From Paracoccus aurantiacus (GTDB taxonomy: Bacteria; Pseudomonadota; Alphaproteobacteria; Rhodobacterales; Rhodobacteraceae), in assembly GCF_007993065.1 (NCBI RefSeq), contig NZ_VOPL01000007.1, forward strand, positions 62,001-126,000: a DNA stretch of 64,000 nucleotides. Reading direction: 5' to 3'. The position numbers and the translations under genes are program-made. How positions within the stretch are numbered: position 1 is the stretch's first letter; each line of letters opens with the position of its first letter. The notes under the pieces were generated by a model. It saw only the letters and a list, made by a program, of their open reading frames with translations, was not told where the DNA came from and made no database searches. Shown piece after piece: positions 17,750-25,982 of this stretch.

Positions 17750-18734
17750 CGTTCCGCCGTCACCAGCCCGCGCTCCAGCATGGCATTGCGGACGGTGTTC
17801 GAGATGGCGTTGGAGGGCAGGTAGCCGTCCCCATTCACTAGCCCGGCGTAAAAGCCCGCGATCTCGTCCATGCTGGCACGTGGTGCGTCTGCAGGCTTGC
17901 CGCCGCGCTTCCGGCGCTTGTCGCCATCTGCGGCTTTTGTTGCGCCGGCTGATCGTGCCGCACGTTCCATCGCCCGGTCCAGTGCTCTGGGCCCGTCCGG
18001 CGGGGCCGGATGCCTTTCGCGGCTGTCCCGGGCGACGGCAATGATCCTGTCCTCGGTCAGGCCGAGATCGGTGATCCAGCGCCGAACGTGTTCGCGGGGT
18101 GGCCAGCCCTGCCACCAGCCGGGAAGCCCGGCATCGGTGTCCAGGCCGAGGGCGTCGAGCAGCTCGCCAAAAAACTCTTCAAATCGATCATCGCGCGCTC
18201 GCGCGCCCACCTCCTCCTTTACCGGTTCCCTTAATGGTTCTCTTACAGGGTTAGTGTCCGGATTCCGGACACGGAAATCGCCATTTTCTGGACACGGCTC
18301 TGCCCGAAATCCGGACACGGCTCCGTGTGCAGTTTCCGGACACGGGTTCACGACATTGGGCGACACTGGGCGTGTTTCGCCATCAGGATCATCGCCTGAA
18401 AACCTGGGAAAATCGCCATGTCCGAAATCCGGAGACGGGTCCGAATTCGGGTCGTCGAATCCGTCCTCGAAGCCGAGAATGTAGCGGGTCGGCTGCTGGC
18501 GTTTCGTCACCGGATCGACGCTTGCGCAGCGCCGGATCAGACCGGCCAGTTCCAGCTTGCGGAGATGGTCATTCAGGGCCGAGCGGCTGATCTCGCAATC
18601 GGCGGCCAGCCGCGCCTGCGTCGGGAAGCAGCCGAAATCGGGATTGTGGCGGTCGCAGAGGTGCCAGAGCACGATCTTGGTCGCGGCTTCAGCCCGCGTT
18701 GCAGAATCGCCCAGTTGGTCGCGAAATGGCTCAT
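17734..18734 (-). pseudogene. helix-turn-helix replication/regulatory-type protein, frameshifted and 3'-truncated
   Basis: The gene should start at 18734 (MSHFATNWAILQRGLK), where its ATG overlaps the VRR-NUC stop as ATGA. One base is missing near 18685, so the continuation KIVLWHLCDRHNPDFGCFPTQARLAADCEISRSALNDHLRKLE is in another frame. This is a winged-HTH domain of the type found beside integrases in Rhodobacterales elements. A low-complexity linker and an Arg/Lys-rich segment follow. The 3' end is lost at the IS4 junction near 17750, which leaves a foreign tail HRLR. An internal GTG at 18672 could still give a shorter protein. Confidence 0.75.
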
Positions 18735-19129
18735 GCGCAGGCCCTCCGGCGCGGGTTCTTGGCCTGCACCCGGGAGGTGATGCCGTGATCGGCCAGGGCG
18801 CCCAGCGCGTCCTCGACCGAACGGATCAGCGCCCAGCCAAAGCCCTGAGCCTTCGCCATGTCGCGAAACGCCTTCTGCGCCGGGCTGAGACGGCCCGAGG
18901 GGCTTTTCACTTCCAGAAACAGCACCTGACCGCCGGTCAGGACGATCAGATCGGCGAAGCCCGGAAACACGCCCATGCCGGTCAGGATCGCCTGGCGCTG
19001 CCGTGCGGGTTTGCCGCCGCTGCCGACCTCATTGGCGGAATGATGAATGATGGCCTCGCGCGGCAACACGATACGCAGGGTATGGACGATGGCGCGTTGA
19101 ATATCGGCCTCAGGGGTGCGGCGGGTCAT
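18731..19129 (-). CDS. VRR-NUC domain nuclease
   Basis: The 132-residue protein matches a stand-alone VRR-NUC module of the PD-(D/E)XK nuclease superfamily. The N-terminal helix is TPEADIQRAIVHTLRIVLP. The active site is the aspartate of GFADLIVL and the ExK of VLFLEVKSPSGRLSPAQ. Such small VRR-NUC proteins are common in prophages and integrative elements. Both ends overlap neighbours by ATGA, so it is the third gene of a tightly coupled four-gene run. It probably has a DNA-processing role in the element. Confidence 0.88.
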   Translation of the reverse strand: MTRRTPEADIQRAIVHTLRIVLPREAIIHHSANEVGSGGKPARQRQAILTGMGVFPGFADLIVLTGGQVLFLEVKSPSGRLSPAQKAFRDMAKAQGFGWALIRSVEDALGALADHGITSRVQAKNPRRRACA

Positions 19130-19395
19130 GCGCCACCGCCTTTCCGCTTCCGGCGCGACAGGCAGATCAACAGTCCGGCGAGTGCCAACGCCTCACGACA
19201 TTCCTGCGGGTCAGGGCTGTGCGCGGCGATTGCGCGGCAGGCGAGGACGATCAGGCTGTCCGGGTGATGGACGAAATCGGCGACAATGCCGCGTGCTTCT
19301 GTGAGGCGCTGGGCTGGCCAATCTGCGGGGCAGTGCGCGCCGGGCGTGCTGTTGCAGTTGGTGTCGGTATATGGGATCGGGGTCATTGCGTTCAT
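19126..19395 (-). CDS. hypothetical protein of integrative element
   Basis: The 89-residue protein is not recognised. It has a polar N-terminus, a central helix region (EARGIVADFVHHPDSLIVLACRAIAAH), a short hydrophobic helix (ALALAGLLICL) and a basic tail (RRKRKGGG). It overlaps both neighbours by ATGA, which supports it as a translated gene of the element. No catalytic motif is visible. Confidence 0.7.
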   Translation of the reverse strand: MNAMTPIPYTDTNCNSTPGAHCPADWPAQRLTEARGIVADFVHHPDSLIVLACRAIAAHSPDPQECREALALAGLLICLSRRKRKGGGA

Positions 19396-19652
19396 TTCCG
19401 CCCCCGTGCTTTGCTCGGCTTCGCATCAGCGACCCGCGGCAGCTCCTGCGACTGCAGCCAGTCCTGCACCACGCTCATACGATAGAAAATCTTGCGACCG
19501 GCACGGACGCAGGCGGGACCCTTTCGCCGACGTTCCCAGCGCCCCAGCGTATCGACCGTCAGATCCAGCTCCTGCGCCAGATCGTAACGGCTGATCCAGC
19601 CGCGCAGCAGGCGCGGTTCAATTGCGCGTTCCACACTCATGGGTTGTGTCAT
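19392..19652 (-). CDS. small helix-turn-helix (excisionase/MerR-like) protein
   Basis: The 86-residue protein contains an HTH_17-type fold: GWISRYDLAQELDLTVDTLGRWERRRKGPACVRAGRKIFYRMSVVQDWLQ. This DNA-binding unit is typical of excisionases and AlpA-like regulators. The ATG at 19652 has GAGGCAAG upstream; longer in-frame extensions lack an SD. It opens the reverse ATGA-coupled run and probably acts with the integrase in excision or in control of the run (inference). Confidence 0.8.
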   Translation of the reverse strand: MTQPMSVERAIEPRLLRGWISRYDLAQELDLTVDTLGRWERRRKGPACVRAGRKIFYRMSVVQDWLQSQELPRVADAKPSKARGRK

Positions 19653-20119
19653 GCTCTTGCCTCCATCTTGGCCGTCCGGGTCGGGCGGCTGACGGGGAGA
19701 AGAACAATCACATCGAAAGCCCCGGCAGGGAGGCGGAAGGTGGCGTAATTGGCCCGGACTTATGCCGCCCCATGTTTTGCTGGGGTTTGCGCGATTCGCA
19801 TCCGTTCGACCGGCAGGTGCCCCGGCGAAGCGGCGGGCATGCCGGTGGGACATCATGCCGCATGTTCGGTAAACATCTGCGATTGCGGCGGCGCAGAATG
19901 AATCGCGGACGTTGTCGCCGCTGTCCGGGTCAAATGTCCTTGCCAAGTCGCGCTCCACCGTTAAAGAAACTCACCTATCACGCCCGAAGCGGAGGTCTGG
20001 CGCAGATCCGCCATGCGGTCCGCGACCGGCAATCGTGTTCTTCGGGAGATGATCGAACTGAAGCGCCGATGGTCGGGAGGATTGGCGGTCCGGCGCAGGA
20101 AGACGGGGAGAAGACACCA
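19653..20119. other. intergenic region of the element, divergent promoters likely
   Basis: These 467 bases separate a reverse run from a forward gene. I see no supported gene. It holds one copy of a 24-base direct repeat (19722-19745; other copy 22097-22120), a 13-base repeat GACGGGGAGAAGA at 19691-19703 and 20102-20114, and a small CCCCA/TGGGG hairpin near 19770. Divergent promoters are expected. Confidence 0.5.
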
Positions 20120-20716
20120 ATGCCGTTGCCGCAACGCGCGTTTTACACGGTCCAGGAGGCCGCGCTCCGATGGGAATGCTCACTCAGCGATCTCGCCGGT
20201 TGGGCGGCGGTGGGGAAGCTGGAAATCGTGGCGGCGCTCCGACCGGTGGTTCAGCAGGGTCAGGTCCATGCGGGCTTTGTCGCCGTGCCGGCCGCGGATA
20301 TCATGGGCCTGTTCGACGGCGGCGCTGCCGAAACCGGCAGCCTGAAGCTCTGTCGTTTCCGAGCGGCCGATGGGGACGACTGGACGCTGATCGAAACGCC
20401 CGACAAATGCGTCCATCTGCGGCTTGCCGATCTCAAGATCACCGTCGAGGAGATGCAGCGTTTCGAGAGCGAGCATGGGCTGATGCGCAGGCTCGCCGCC
20501 AATAGCGGTGCCCCGTCGCGCCATAACTGGGAGGGTCTGCTGGCGTTCCTGATCCAGCGGGTCCATGTCGAGGGCGTACCTGCGACGCAGGGCGAATGGA
20601 TCGCCGTCGCACAGGACTGGTTCGCGCAGAATTCTGAGGGCGGCGAGATTCCCGACGAGAGCACGATCCGGCGGCGCTTGGGGCCGATCTGGAAGTCGCT
20701 GCAGGCGGCGGCATAG
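20120..20716 (+). CDS. hypothetical protein of integrative element
   Basis: The 198-residue protein starts MPLPQRAFYTVQEAALRWECSLSDLAGWAAVGKLEIVAAL, which resembles a short HTH/excisionase-like opening. The middle part is soluble and unassigned (LKLCRFRAADGDDWTLIETPDKCVHLRLADLKITVEEMQRFE). The C-terminal part (FLIQRVHVEGVPATQGEWIAVAQDWF...PDESTIRRRLGPIWKSL) resembles proteins found next to integrases in alphaproteobacterial islands. I do not assign a function. The frame extends upstream without an SD, so I chose the ATG at 20120. Confidence 0.7.
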   Translation: MPLPQRAFYTVQEAALRWECSLSDLAGWAAVGKLEIVAALRPVVQQGQVHAGFVAVPAADIMGLFDGGAAETGSLKLCRFRAADGDDWTLIETPDKCVHLRLADLKITVEEMQRFESEHGLMRRLAANSGAPSRHNWEGLLAFLIQRVHVEGVPATQGEWIAVAQDWFAQNSEGGEIPDESTIRRRLGPIWKSLQAAA

Positions 20717-20758
20717 GGCAGGACGCTGCTGCGCCCAGCGCCGTGAGAATACGATGGG

Positions 20759-22021
20759 TCAGGCGCTCTTCCGCGCCTGCTCTCCGGCATCATGCACCAA
20801 CTGCGGCCGTGGCCGAAACGCGCTGGCCACCGCATCGACCCCGGCGCGGAGCGGCGAATCCATCAGATGGGCATAGCGCGCCGTCGTCTGGGTCTGGCTG
20901 TGACCCAGCAGCTTGCCGATCATTTCCAGCGAGGCGCCGCCGCTGACCAAGAGCGAAGCAAAGGTGTGGCGCAGATCGTGGATCCGGACATCCTCGATCC
21001 CGACCTGCTTCTGGATCTGCGCCCAGAAGCGGCGGATTTCCTTCACCGGCTGGCCGGGCACATCGCCCGGAAAAAGGAAGGCGCAACCGCGCGGCACCAG
21101 CAATTGCCGCTGGCGGACGATGGCAGCCGCTTCATCCGAGATCGGCAAGCGGTGAATCTTCCGCTGCTTGGTCATGCTGGCGGGCTTGGACCAGCTCAGA
21201 TGTTCGAGGTTGAAATGCTCGAACCGCGCCTGCCGGACTTCGCCGACCCGTGCTCCGGTCAGCATGCAGAGCCGGATGATATCGGCTGCCCGCCGATCCT
21301 CGGCCGCGTCCAGCGCGGCGGCGAGTTTGCGGATTTCCTCCTGCGACAGAAATCGCTCGCGCGGGTTCTCGATCCGGCGCCGAAAGCCAGATGCCGGATT
21401 ATCCTCCCGCCAACCCCAGCCCTGCGCATAGGTGAACATTTTTCGAAGCACTTCGCCGACGCGGTTGGCACGCACGGGGGTGGGCTTTGCACCTTGCAGC
21501 TTCCTTGCCCGGTTGTTGGGCTTTTCCTTGTGTGGTCGGGCACGACCCTTGGCGATCTGGTTCAGGAGCTTTTCCACGTCGTAAGGCGTGATCTCGGTCA
21601 CAAGACGGTTGTTCCAGTCCGGCCCGACCAGCTTGGTCAGCATGGAGCGCTGATCGGAGGCATTGGTCTTCGCCAGATTCGGCAGATGAACCTCGGCATG
21701 GCGCTCAACCAGATCGCTGAAGCGCGGTGCGTCCCGACCATCCTCCTTCGTGCCCAGCGGATCGCCCCCGGCATCGATATCCCGCCGCAATTCCTTCGCC
21801 CGTTCCCGCGCCGCCGCCGTCGACCATTCCGGCCAGCGCCCCAGCGTCATCCGCCGCTGCCGTCCGGCATGGCGGTAATCCAGCGTGAAGGCCCGATTGC
21901 CAGAGCGGTAGATGCAGATCGCAAATCCCCGCACCTCGCTGTCGAAAATCTGATAATCCCGGCCCGGCTCCGGCGCCGCCTCGCGCACCGATTTCTCGTT
22001 CAGCCTCAGTCTCTTGACCAT
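20759..22021 (-). CDS. site-specific tyrosine recombinase/integrase
   Basis: The 420-residue protein has the P4-type layout: an N-terminal DUF4102 arm-binding domain (RLNEKSVREAAPEPGRDYQIFDSEVRGFAICI), a SAM-like core-binding domain and a catalytic domain. The catalytic residues are visible: arginine in TGARVGEVRQAR, HxxR in IHDLRHTFAS, the second histidine in LLGHSQTQTTARYAHL and the tyrosine in the same segment. The ATG at 22021 (MVKRLRLNE) fits the family start. An IS1182 element now separates it from the tRNA-like attachment fragment at 23761-23791, its probable target. Confidence 0.93.
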   Translation of the reverse strand: MVKRLRLNEKSVREAAPEPGRDYQIFDSEVRGFAICIYRSGNRAFTLDYRHAGRQRRMTLGRWPEWSTAAARERAKELRRDIDAGGDPLGTKEDGRDAPRFSDLVERHAEVHLPNLAKTNASDQRSMLTKLVGPDWNNRLVTEITPYDVEKLLNQIAKGRARPHKEKPNNRARKLQGAKPTPVRANRVGEVLRKMFTYAQGWGWREDNPASGFRRRIENPRERFLSQEEIRKLAAALDAAEDRRAADIIRLCMLTGARVGEVRQARFEHFNLEHLSWSKPASMTKQRKIHRLPISDEAAAIVRQRQLLVPRGCAFLFPGDVPGQPVKEIRRFWAQIQKQVGIEDVRIHDLRHTFASLLVSGGASLEMIGKLLGHSQTQTTARYAHLMDSPLRAGVDAVASAFRPRPQLVHDAGEQARKSA

Positions 22022-22096
22022 GCCCAGCGCCTCCTTCTTGCATCCCACATGAGGCTCAGCCTCGCGCGCATGGCAAGTCATACATCGGCACCCACA

Positions 22097-22120
22097 CCGG
22101 CGGGGAGGCGGAAGGTGGCG
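22097..22120 (+). repeat. 24-base direct repeat, copy 2
   Basis: This matches 19722-19745 at 23 of 24 positions (core GGGAGGCGGAAGGTGGCG). It lies just upstream of the integrase start, and the other copy lies upstream of the excisionase-like gene. It could be a shared protein-binding site or trace of a duplication. Confidence 0.55.
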
Positions 22121-22174
22121 GAACTACGGTGGAGGCGTGCCGGTGGGGTGCTTATCCAAGGGGGAAACGGGCGT

Positions 22175-23706
22175 ATTTTGTTGAAAAACTCTTCTTGATT
22201 GGTGGGCTGGTCGCTGATTCAATTCCGTTGTCAGGCGGGAGGATCGGCGATGATGGGTCCACGGCAGGAAGCACAAGCAGCACTGTTCTACGCGTTTTCG
22301 CTTGAGGATCATGTCCCGCAGGACCATCTGCTGCGGTCGATTGATCGCTTTGTCGATCTGGACAGTATTCGGGCTCACTTGGCGGATTTCTACAGCCACA
22401 CGGGCCGCCCCTCGGTCGATCCCGAACTTCTGATCCGCATGCTTCTGGTCGGCTATTGCTTCGGTATCCGGTCCGAGCGGCGGCTATGCGAAGAGGTGCA
22501 TCTGAACCTCGCCTATCGCTGGTTCTGCCGTTTGGACCTGACCGACCGGGTGCCGGATCACTCGACGTTTTCCAAGAACCGGCATGGTCGGTTTCGCGAG
22601 AGCGAGTTGCTGCGTCGCCTGTTCGAGACCACGGTAGCGCGCTGCATTGCCGAAGGACTGGTCAGCGGACAGCGGCTGGCGGTGGATGCCAGCCTGATCG
22701 AGGCGGATGCCAATAAGCAGAACTCGACCCCGAAGGAAGATTGGGATGCAACGCAGATAGACCCGTCGGATGCGCCCCGCGCCGTGCGCGAATATCTCGA
22801 CACCTTGGACAAGGCCGCATTTGGCGCCGCCAGCGAGGTCCAGCCCAAATTCACCTCGCATTCCGATCCGGCCAGCCAGTGGACGGCGGCGCGTAAGGGA
22901 CCGGCATTCTTCAGCTGTTCCGACAATTACCTGATCGACACGGATCATGGTGTGATCGTCGATGTCGAGGCAACACGATCAATCCGGCAGGCCGAGCTCG
23001 GATCAACCAAAACCATGCTGAAGCGTGTGAGGGACAGGTTCGATCTCCATCCTGAACGCCTGATCGCCGACACCGCCTATGGCACCGGCCCGATGCTGGG
23101 CTGGCTGGTTGACCAGGGCATCGCACCGCACATCCCTGTCTTCGACAAATCCGGCCGCCCCGATGGAACATGGACCCGGGCCGACTTTGAATGGGATGCC
23201 GGGAACGACCAGTATATCTGCCCGGAAGGACATGCGCTGAAGCAGTTCCGCCGCAACTATTCGGACCCGAACCGCGGCCCGACCGGCAAGGGAACCGCCG
23301 AATACCGCGCGCTGAAACTGACCTGCCAGGCCTGCCCATCGAAACAGAAGTGCTGCCCGAACGCCGATGCCAGATCGATCACCCGTGAGGAACACGAAGA
23401 TGCGCGCCAGATCGCCCGGGACATCGCCCTGACCCGCCAATACGAGATCTCGATGAAGCTGCGAAAGAAGGTCGAGATGCTGTTTGCCCACCTCAAGCGC
23501 ATCCTCGGCCTCGGGCGGCTCCGACTACGAGGACCATACGGCGCAAGCGACGAATTCCTCCTCGCCGCCGCAGCCCAGAACCTCCGCAAACTCGCCAAGA
23601 TCTTTCCTGCACCGCAGCATCCACGAAAAGCCTGACACCAGAATGGCTTGAGGCCAAAATCACCGCCTAAACAAACCGCTCAAAACGCCGGGTTTTTCAA
23701 CAGAAT
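22175..23706 (+). mobile_element. IS1182-family insertion sequence
   Basis: The element is bounded by 17-base inverted repeats, ATTTTGTTGAAAAACTC at 22175-22191 and its near complement at 23690-23706 (15 of 17 matching). It contains one intact transposase gene. No direct target duplication is obvious. It sits between the integrase gene and the attachment-like tRNA fragment, so it entered after the element integrated. Confidence 0.85.
22250..23635 (+). CDS. IS1182-family DDE transposase
   Basis: The 461-residue transposase starts MMGPRQEAQAALFYAFSLEDHVP. It has the family N-terminal DUF772 region (GRPSVDPELLIRMLLVGYCFGIRSERRLCEEVHLNLAYRWFC). The DDE residues are D in LAVDASLIEADANK, D in LIADTAYGTGPML and E in LRKKVEMLFAHLKRILGL. 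A Cys-rich patch (CQACPSKQKCCPNA) near residue 380 is typical. GGGAGG lies 10 bases before the ATG. The gene looks complete and potentially active. Confidence 0.93.
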   Translation: MMGPRQEAQAALFYAFSLEDHVPQDHLLRSIDRFVDLDSIRAHLADFYSHTGRPSVDPELLIRMLLVGYCFGIRSERRLCEEVHLNLAYRWFCRLDLTDRVPDHSTFSKNRHGRFRESELLRRLFETTVARCIAEGLVSGQRLAVDASLIEADANKQNSTPKEDWDATQIDPSDAPRAVREYLDTLDKAAFGAASEVQPKFTSHSDPASQWTAARKGPAFFSCSDNYLIDTDHGVIVDVEATRSIRQAELGSTKTMLKRVRDRFDLHPERLIADTAYGTGPMLGWLVDQGIAPHIPVFDKSGRPDGTWTRADFEWDAGNDQYICPEGHALKQFRRNYSDPNRGPTGKGTAEYRALKLTCQACPSKQKCCPNADARSITREEHEDARQIARDIALTRQYEISMKLRKKVEMLFAHLKRILGLGRLRLRGPYGASDEFLLAAAAQNLRKLAKIFPAPQHPRKA

Positions 23707-23760
23707 CGGCGGGAAGCGAAAGTTCGCTGTGGGGGCAAACGCTTTATAGTCGTTCAACTA

Positions 23761-23791
23761 ACGGGAAGTTCGAATCCCGTCCGCTCCGCCA
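23761..23791 (+). other. tRNA 3'-end fragment, candidate attachment site
   Basis: The segment reads as the T-arm and 3' acceptor strand of a tRNA: GTTCGAATCCCGT followed by CCGCTCCG and a terminal CCA. CCGCTCCG would pair with a GGAGCGG 5' strand as in alphaproteobacterial tRNA-Ser. The 5' half is absent. The T-stem arms (ACGGG/CCCGT) pair perfectly but enclose 10 bases instead of 7, so it is not a functional tRNA. It lies next to the integrase/IS block and is most simply an att duplicate. A tmRNA piece is a less likely alternative. Confidence 0.65.
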
Positions 23792-23795
23792 AACA

Positions 23796-23840
23796 CCGCC
23801 GATTGCCGCCGAAAATAGCCCATGTGCCGCCGATTGCCGC
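23796..23840 (+). repeat. two direct copies of a 14-base repeat beside the attachment site
   Basis: CCGCCGATTGCCGC occurs at 23796-23809 and again at 23827-23840, 31 bases apart, just outside the tRNA-like fragment. Spacing of about three helical turns beside an att site suggests protein-binding arms (inference). Confidence 0.5.
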
Positions 23841-23878
23841 ACGCGGAAATGGCGGTTTCTGGCGGAAGTCGCTCCCCA

Positions 23879-24484
23879 TCACCTCGGGGCCGTCAGAAGA
23901 ACCTGAGTCATCCGCACGAGTTCATCCTCGAACTCCTTCGTTCCGAAGTAGGCTGACTCCTCCATGAGCGCTGCCCTTGCTGCGCCGATAATCGCGCGGG
24001 TCAGGACATAGGCGGTGATGGGTTTCAATTCCCCTGTTTTCGCCTGCGCGCTGAGAATATCCGGCATGACCCGGTCGACAGGTCTGGCCAGTTCGTCCGA
24101 CAACCCGTTGGCAATCAATGCCTCAATCAGGGCCTTCCGGCTTCTCGGTCTGCCATGAAAGCCCTGCAGCAAGGCCTGGATTCCACGACGAAGGGGATCA
24201 ACTGCTTCGTCGACCTGCTCCGCGCCGGAAACGCCCGCTGCCACCGCTTGACTGGTTTCAGCCAGTTCCTGACGTGCCAGAGCGATCAGGATGGCGTTCT
24301 TGTCCGGGAAGTATTGATAGAGCGTCCCGATGCTGACCCCGGCCTTTTCCGCGATGGCATTGGTAGTCAGGGCGCCCACGCCATCCTGCTGCAAAATCTG
24401 AGCCGTCGCCTCCAAGATCGCATCAACACTGGCCTTCGCCCGAGCCTGCGTTGGAATTTTCCTATATGAAACAATATCTTTCAT
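23879..24484 (-). CDS. TetR family transcriptional regulator
   Basis: The 201-residue protein has the TetR N-terminal HTH: RAKASVDAILEATAQILQQDGVGALTTNAIAEKAGVSIGTLYQYFPDKNAILIAL at about residues 15-70. The C-terminal half is the variable effector domain. It is divergent from an NAD-dependent dehydrogenase gene, with 103 bases between the starts. That gap contains an inverted repeat at 24530-24548. The usual arrangement is repression of both genes; the ligand is unknown. Confidence 0.92.
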   Translation of the reverse strand: MKDIVSYRKIPTQARAKASVDAILEATAQILQQDGVGALTTNAIAEKAGVSIGTLYQYFPDKNAILIALARQELAETSQAVAAGVSGAEQVDEAVDPLRRGIQALLQGFHGRPRSRKALIEALIANGLSDELARPVDRVMPDILSAQAKTGELKPITAYVLTRAIIGAARAALMEESAYFGTKEFEDELVRMTQVLLTAPR

Positions 24485-24529
24485 CTCTGGCCGCGCTCAT
24501 TCCCGGATTTTCGCAATGCGAGTTTATAA

Positions 24530-24548
24530 ATGTGAGCATTACTCATAT
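24530..24548. promoter_or_regulatory. inverted repeat, candidate TetR operator
   Basis: ATGTGAGCATTACTCATAT has arms ATRTGAG/CTCATAT around CATTA. It lies between divergent tetR and dehydrogenase genes, 46 bases from the tetR start, where such operators normally sit. Confidence 0.55.
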
Positions 24549-24587
24549 TTCTTTGCCACACAACAACCGAAGCAAGGAAATACGGAA

Positions 24588-25490
24588 ATGAAACCTGCAA
24601 TCACTGAAACCATCGCAGTCATCGGCCTTGGCAAGATGGGAGCCGGAATGGCGCAGAACATTCAGGCCGCTGGAGCTGAACTCGTCGTGTTCAACCGCAC
24701 CACGGCAAAAGCGCAGCCGTTTGTTCAGCATGGCGCACGGCTGGCCGAAACCCCGCGCGACGCGGCGGCGAGCGCGTCCATCGTGCTCACCAGCCTTATG
24801 GATGATGTCTCGGTGCGTGAGATCGTAACAGCATCCGACGGCATTCTGGCGAGCCTGAAGCGCGGTGGAATCCACCTTTGCGCGACGACGGTCTCACCCG
24901 AACTGGCGGCGGAACTGACAGAGCTGCATCGCCAGCATGGCAGCCACTTCGTATCGGGAACCGTGGTCGGACGGCCGGATGTGGCGGCTGCGGGCGAGTT
25001 GATCACGCTTTTGTCTGGTGACGATGCGGCCATGGCACGGTGCAAACCTGTCTGCGAAAGCTATTCCGCCAAGGTCGTCGCCCTCGGGAGTCGCCCCGGG
25101 CTGGCCAACTATGCCAAACTTTCCATCAACTATTTCGCGGTTTCCAGCATGGAATTGATGGGCCAGATTTACGCCTATGGTGATGCGGTTGGCATTGACC
25201 GTGCCTTCTACGGTCGGCTGTTCGACAGCAGCTTCTCCAATCCGATCCTGAAACTCTACGCCGTTAAGATTCGCGACCGCGCATTTGAGACCGGGGTCGG
25301 TTTTGAGTTGTCAGGTGGATTGAAAGACGTAAAGCTCATGGCCGCAGCCTCTGAGCGGACATCTAAATCCTTCGAATATGCACCCATCATCATCCGCAAG
25401 ATGGAGCAAGCCATTGAGCATGGCCGCGCCAATAACGACTGGAGCGTGTTTACAGCATTCCCGGGCAGCGAGGCTGACTCCACTGTCTAA
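24588..25490 (+). CDS. NAD(P)-dependent 3-hydroxyisobutyrate dehydrogenase-like oxidoreductase
   Basis: The 300-residue protein belongs to the beta-hydroxyacid dehydrogenase family. The dinucleotide motif is IAVIGLGKMGAGMAQNIQAAG at the N-terminus. The substrate-binding loop appears as VSGTVVGRPDVAAAG, and the catalytic-lysine region lies around YAKLSINYF. The cofactor pattern VFNRT suggests NADPH. I start at 24588 because AAGGAA precedes the ATG. Its divergent TetR partner and the operator between them suggest induction by a small molecule. The physiological substrate is not evident. Confidence 0.87.
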   Translation: MKPAITETIAVIGLGKMGAGMAQNIQAAGAELVVFNRTTAKAQPFVQHGARLAETPRDAAASASIVLTSLMDDVSVREIVTASDGILASLKRGGIHLCATTVSPELAAELTELHRQHGSHFVSGTVVGRPDVAAAGELITLLSGDDAAMARCKPVCESYSAKVVALGSRPGLANYAKLSINYFAVSSMELMGQIYAYGDAVGIDRAFYGRLFDSSFSNPILKLYAVKIRDRAFETGVGFELSGGLKDVKLMAAASERTSKSFEYAPIIIRKMEQAIEHGRANNDWSVFTAFPGSEADSTV

Positions 25491-25982
25491 CGGCGCGTTC
25501 CAAAATGGTCTTCGTGGCCTTCCTATGGTACGCTATTTTTGAACACTCCTCGCGTTGGTCGGCGACTAAATTAGGCTGCCGACCAATTTGAGTTAGTCAT
25601 TTCATAGGGCTATGGCGTCGGTGTAGTTCTCTTTTTCATCGGCTTCGGCCCAGCAACAGCTCCATCGCTCCCGAATTAGTTGAATGACGAGGGCAACAAG
25701 GTGACACGCTACGCAGGTGGTTGAGCGCCACCGCACAATTACTAGCTGATGCCGCCCGTTTAGTTTGGCATCAGCTGGGTGGTTGGCAGCTGTCTGAGTC
25801 ACTAATCTCATAAGGTAGGTAGAAAATTGCTTCCCAAATCATGCCAGCTTCGGCATAGTTGGCTTGGCTGAACTGCTTCTGCCTACCGCACTTCTATCTC
25901 GTTTGAGCAATACTGCAATCTTGTCTATCCTTGGGCGCTGCCAAAGCTGCAAGAATGCAAAAGTGCTGCAGAGACTAAATTT
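25491..25982. other. intergenic region with terminator-like hairpin
   Basis: No supported gene lies in these 492 bases. A 9-bp inverted repeat TTGGTCGGC/GCCGACCAA (25555-25586) probably ends the dehydrogenase transcript. Open frames here, such as 25602-25811 reverse, lack recognisable content. Base composition shifts toward A+T, which marks the left side of the secreted-protein cluster. Confidence 0.5.
25555..25586 (+). terminator. terminator-like hairpin after the dehydrogenase
   Basis: A perfect 9-bp stem TTGGTCGGC/GCCGACCAA with a 14-base loop is followed by TTTG. It lies 65 bases after the dehydrogenase stop. Confidence 0.5.

Noticed and set aside
23707-23791. A complete tRNA gene
   Set aside because: No D-arm, anticodon arm or 5' acceptor strand precedes the T-arm, and the T-loop has ten bases.
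25602-25811. 69-codon reverse frame in the region before the secreted cluster
   Set aside because: No SD, no recognisable domain and odd composition; not enough to call a gene.
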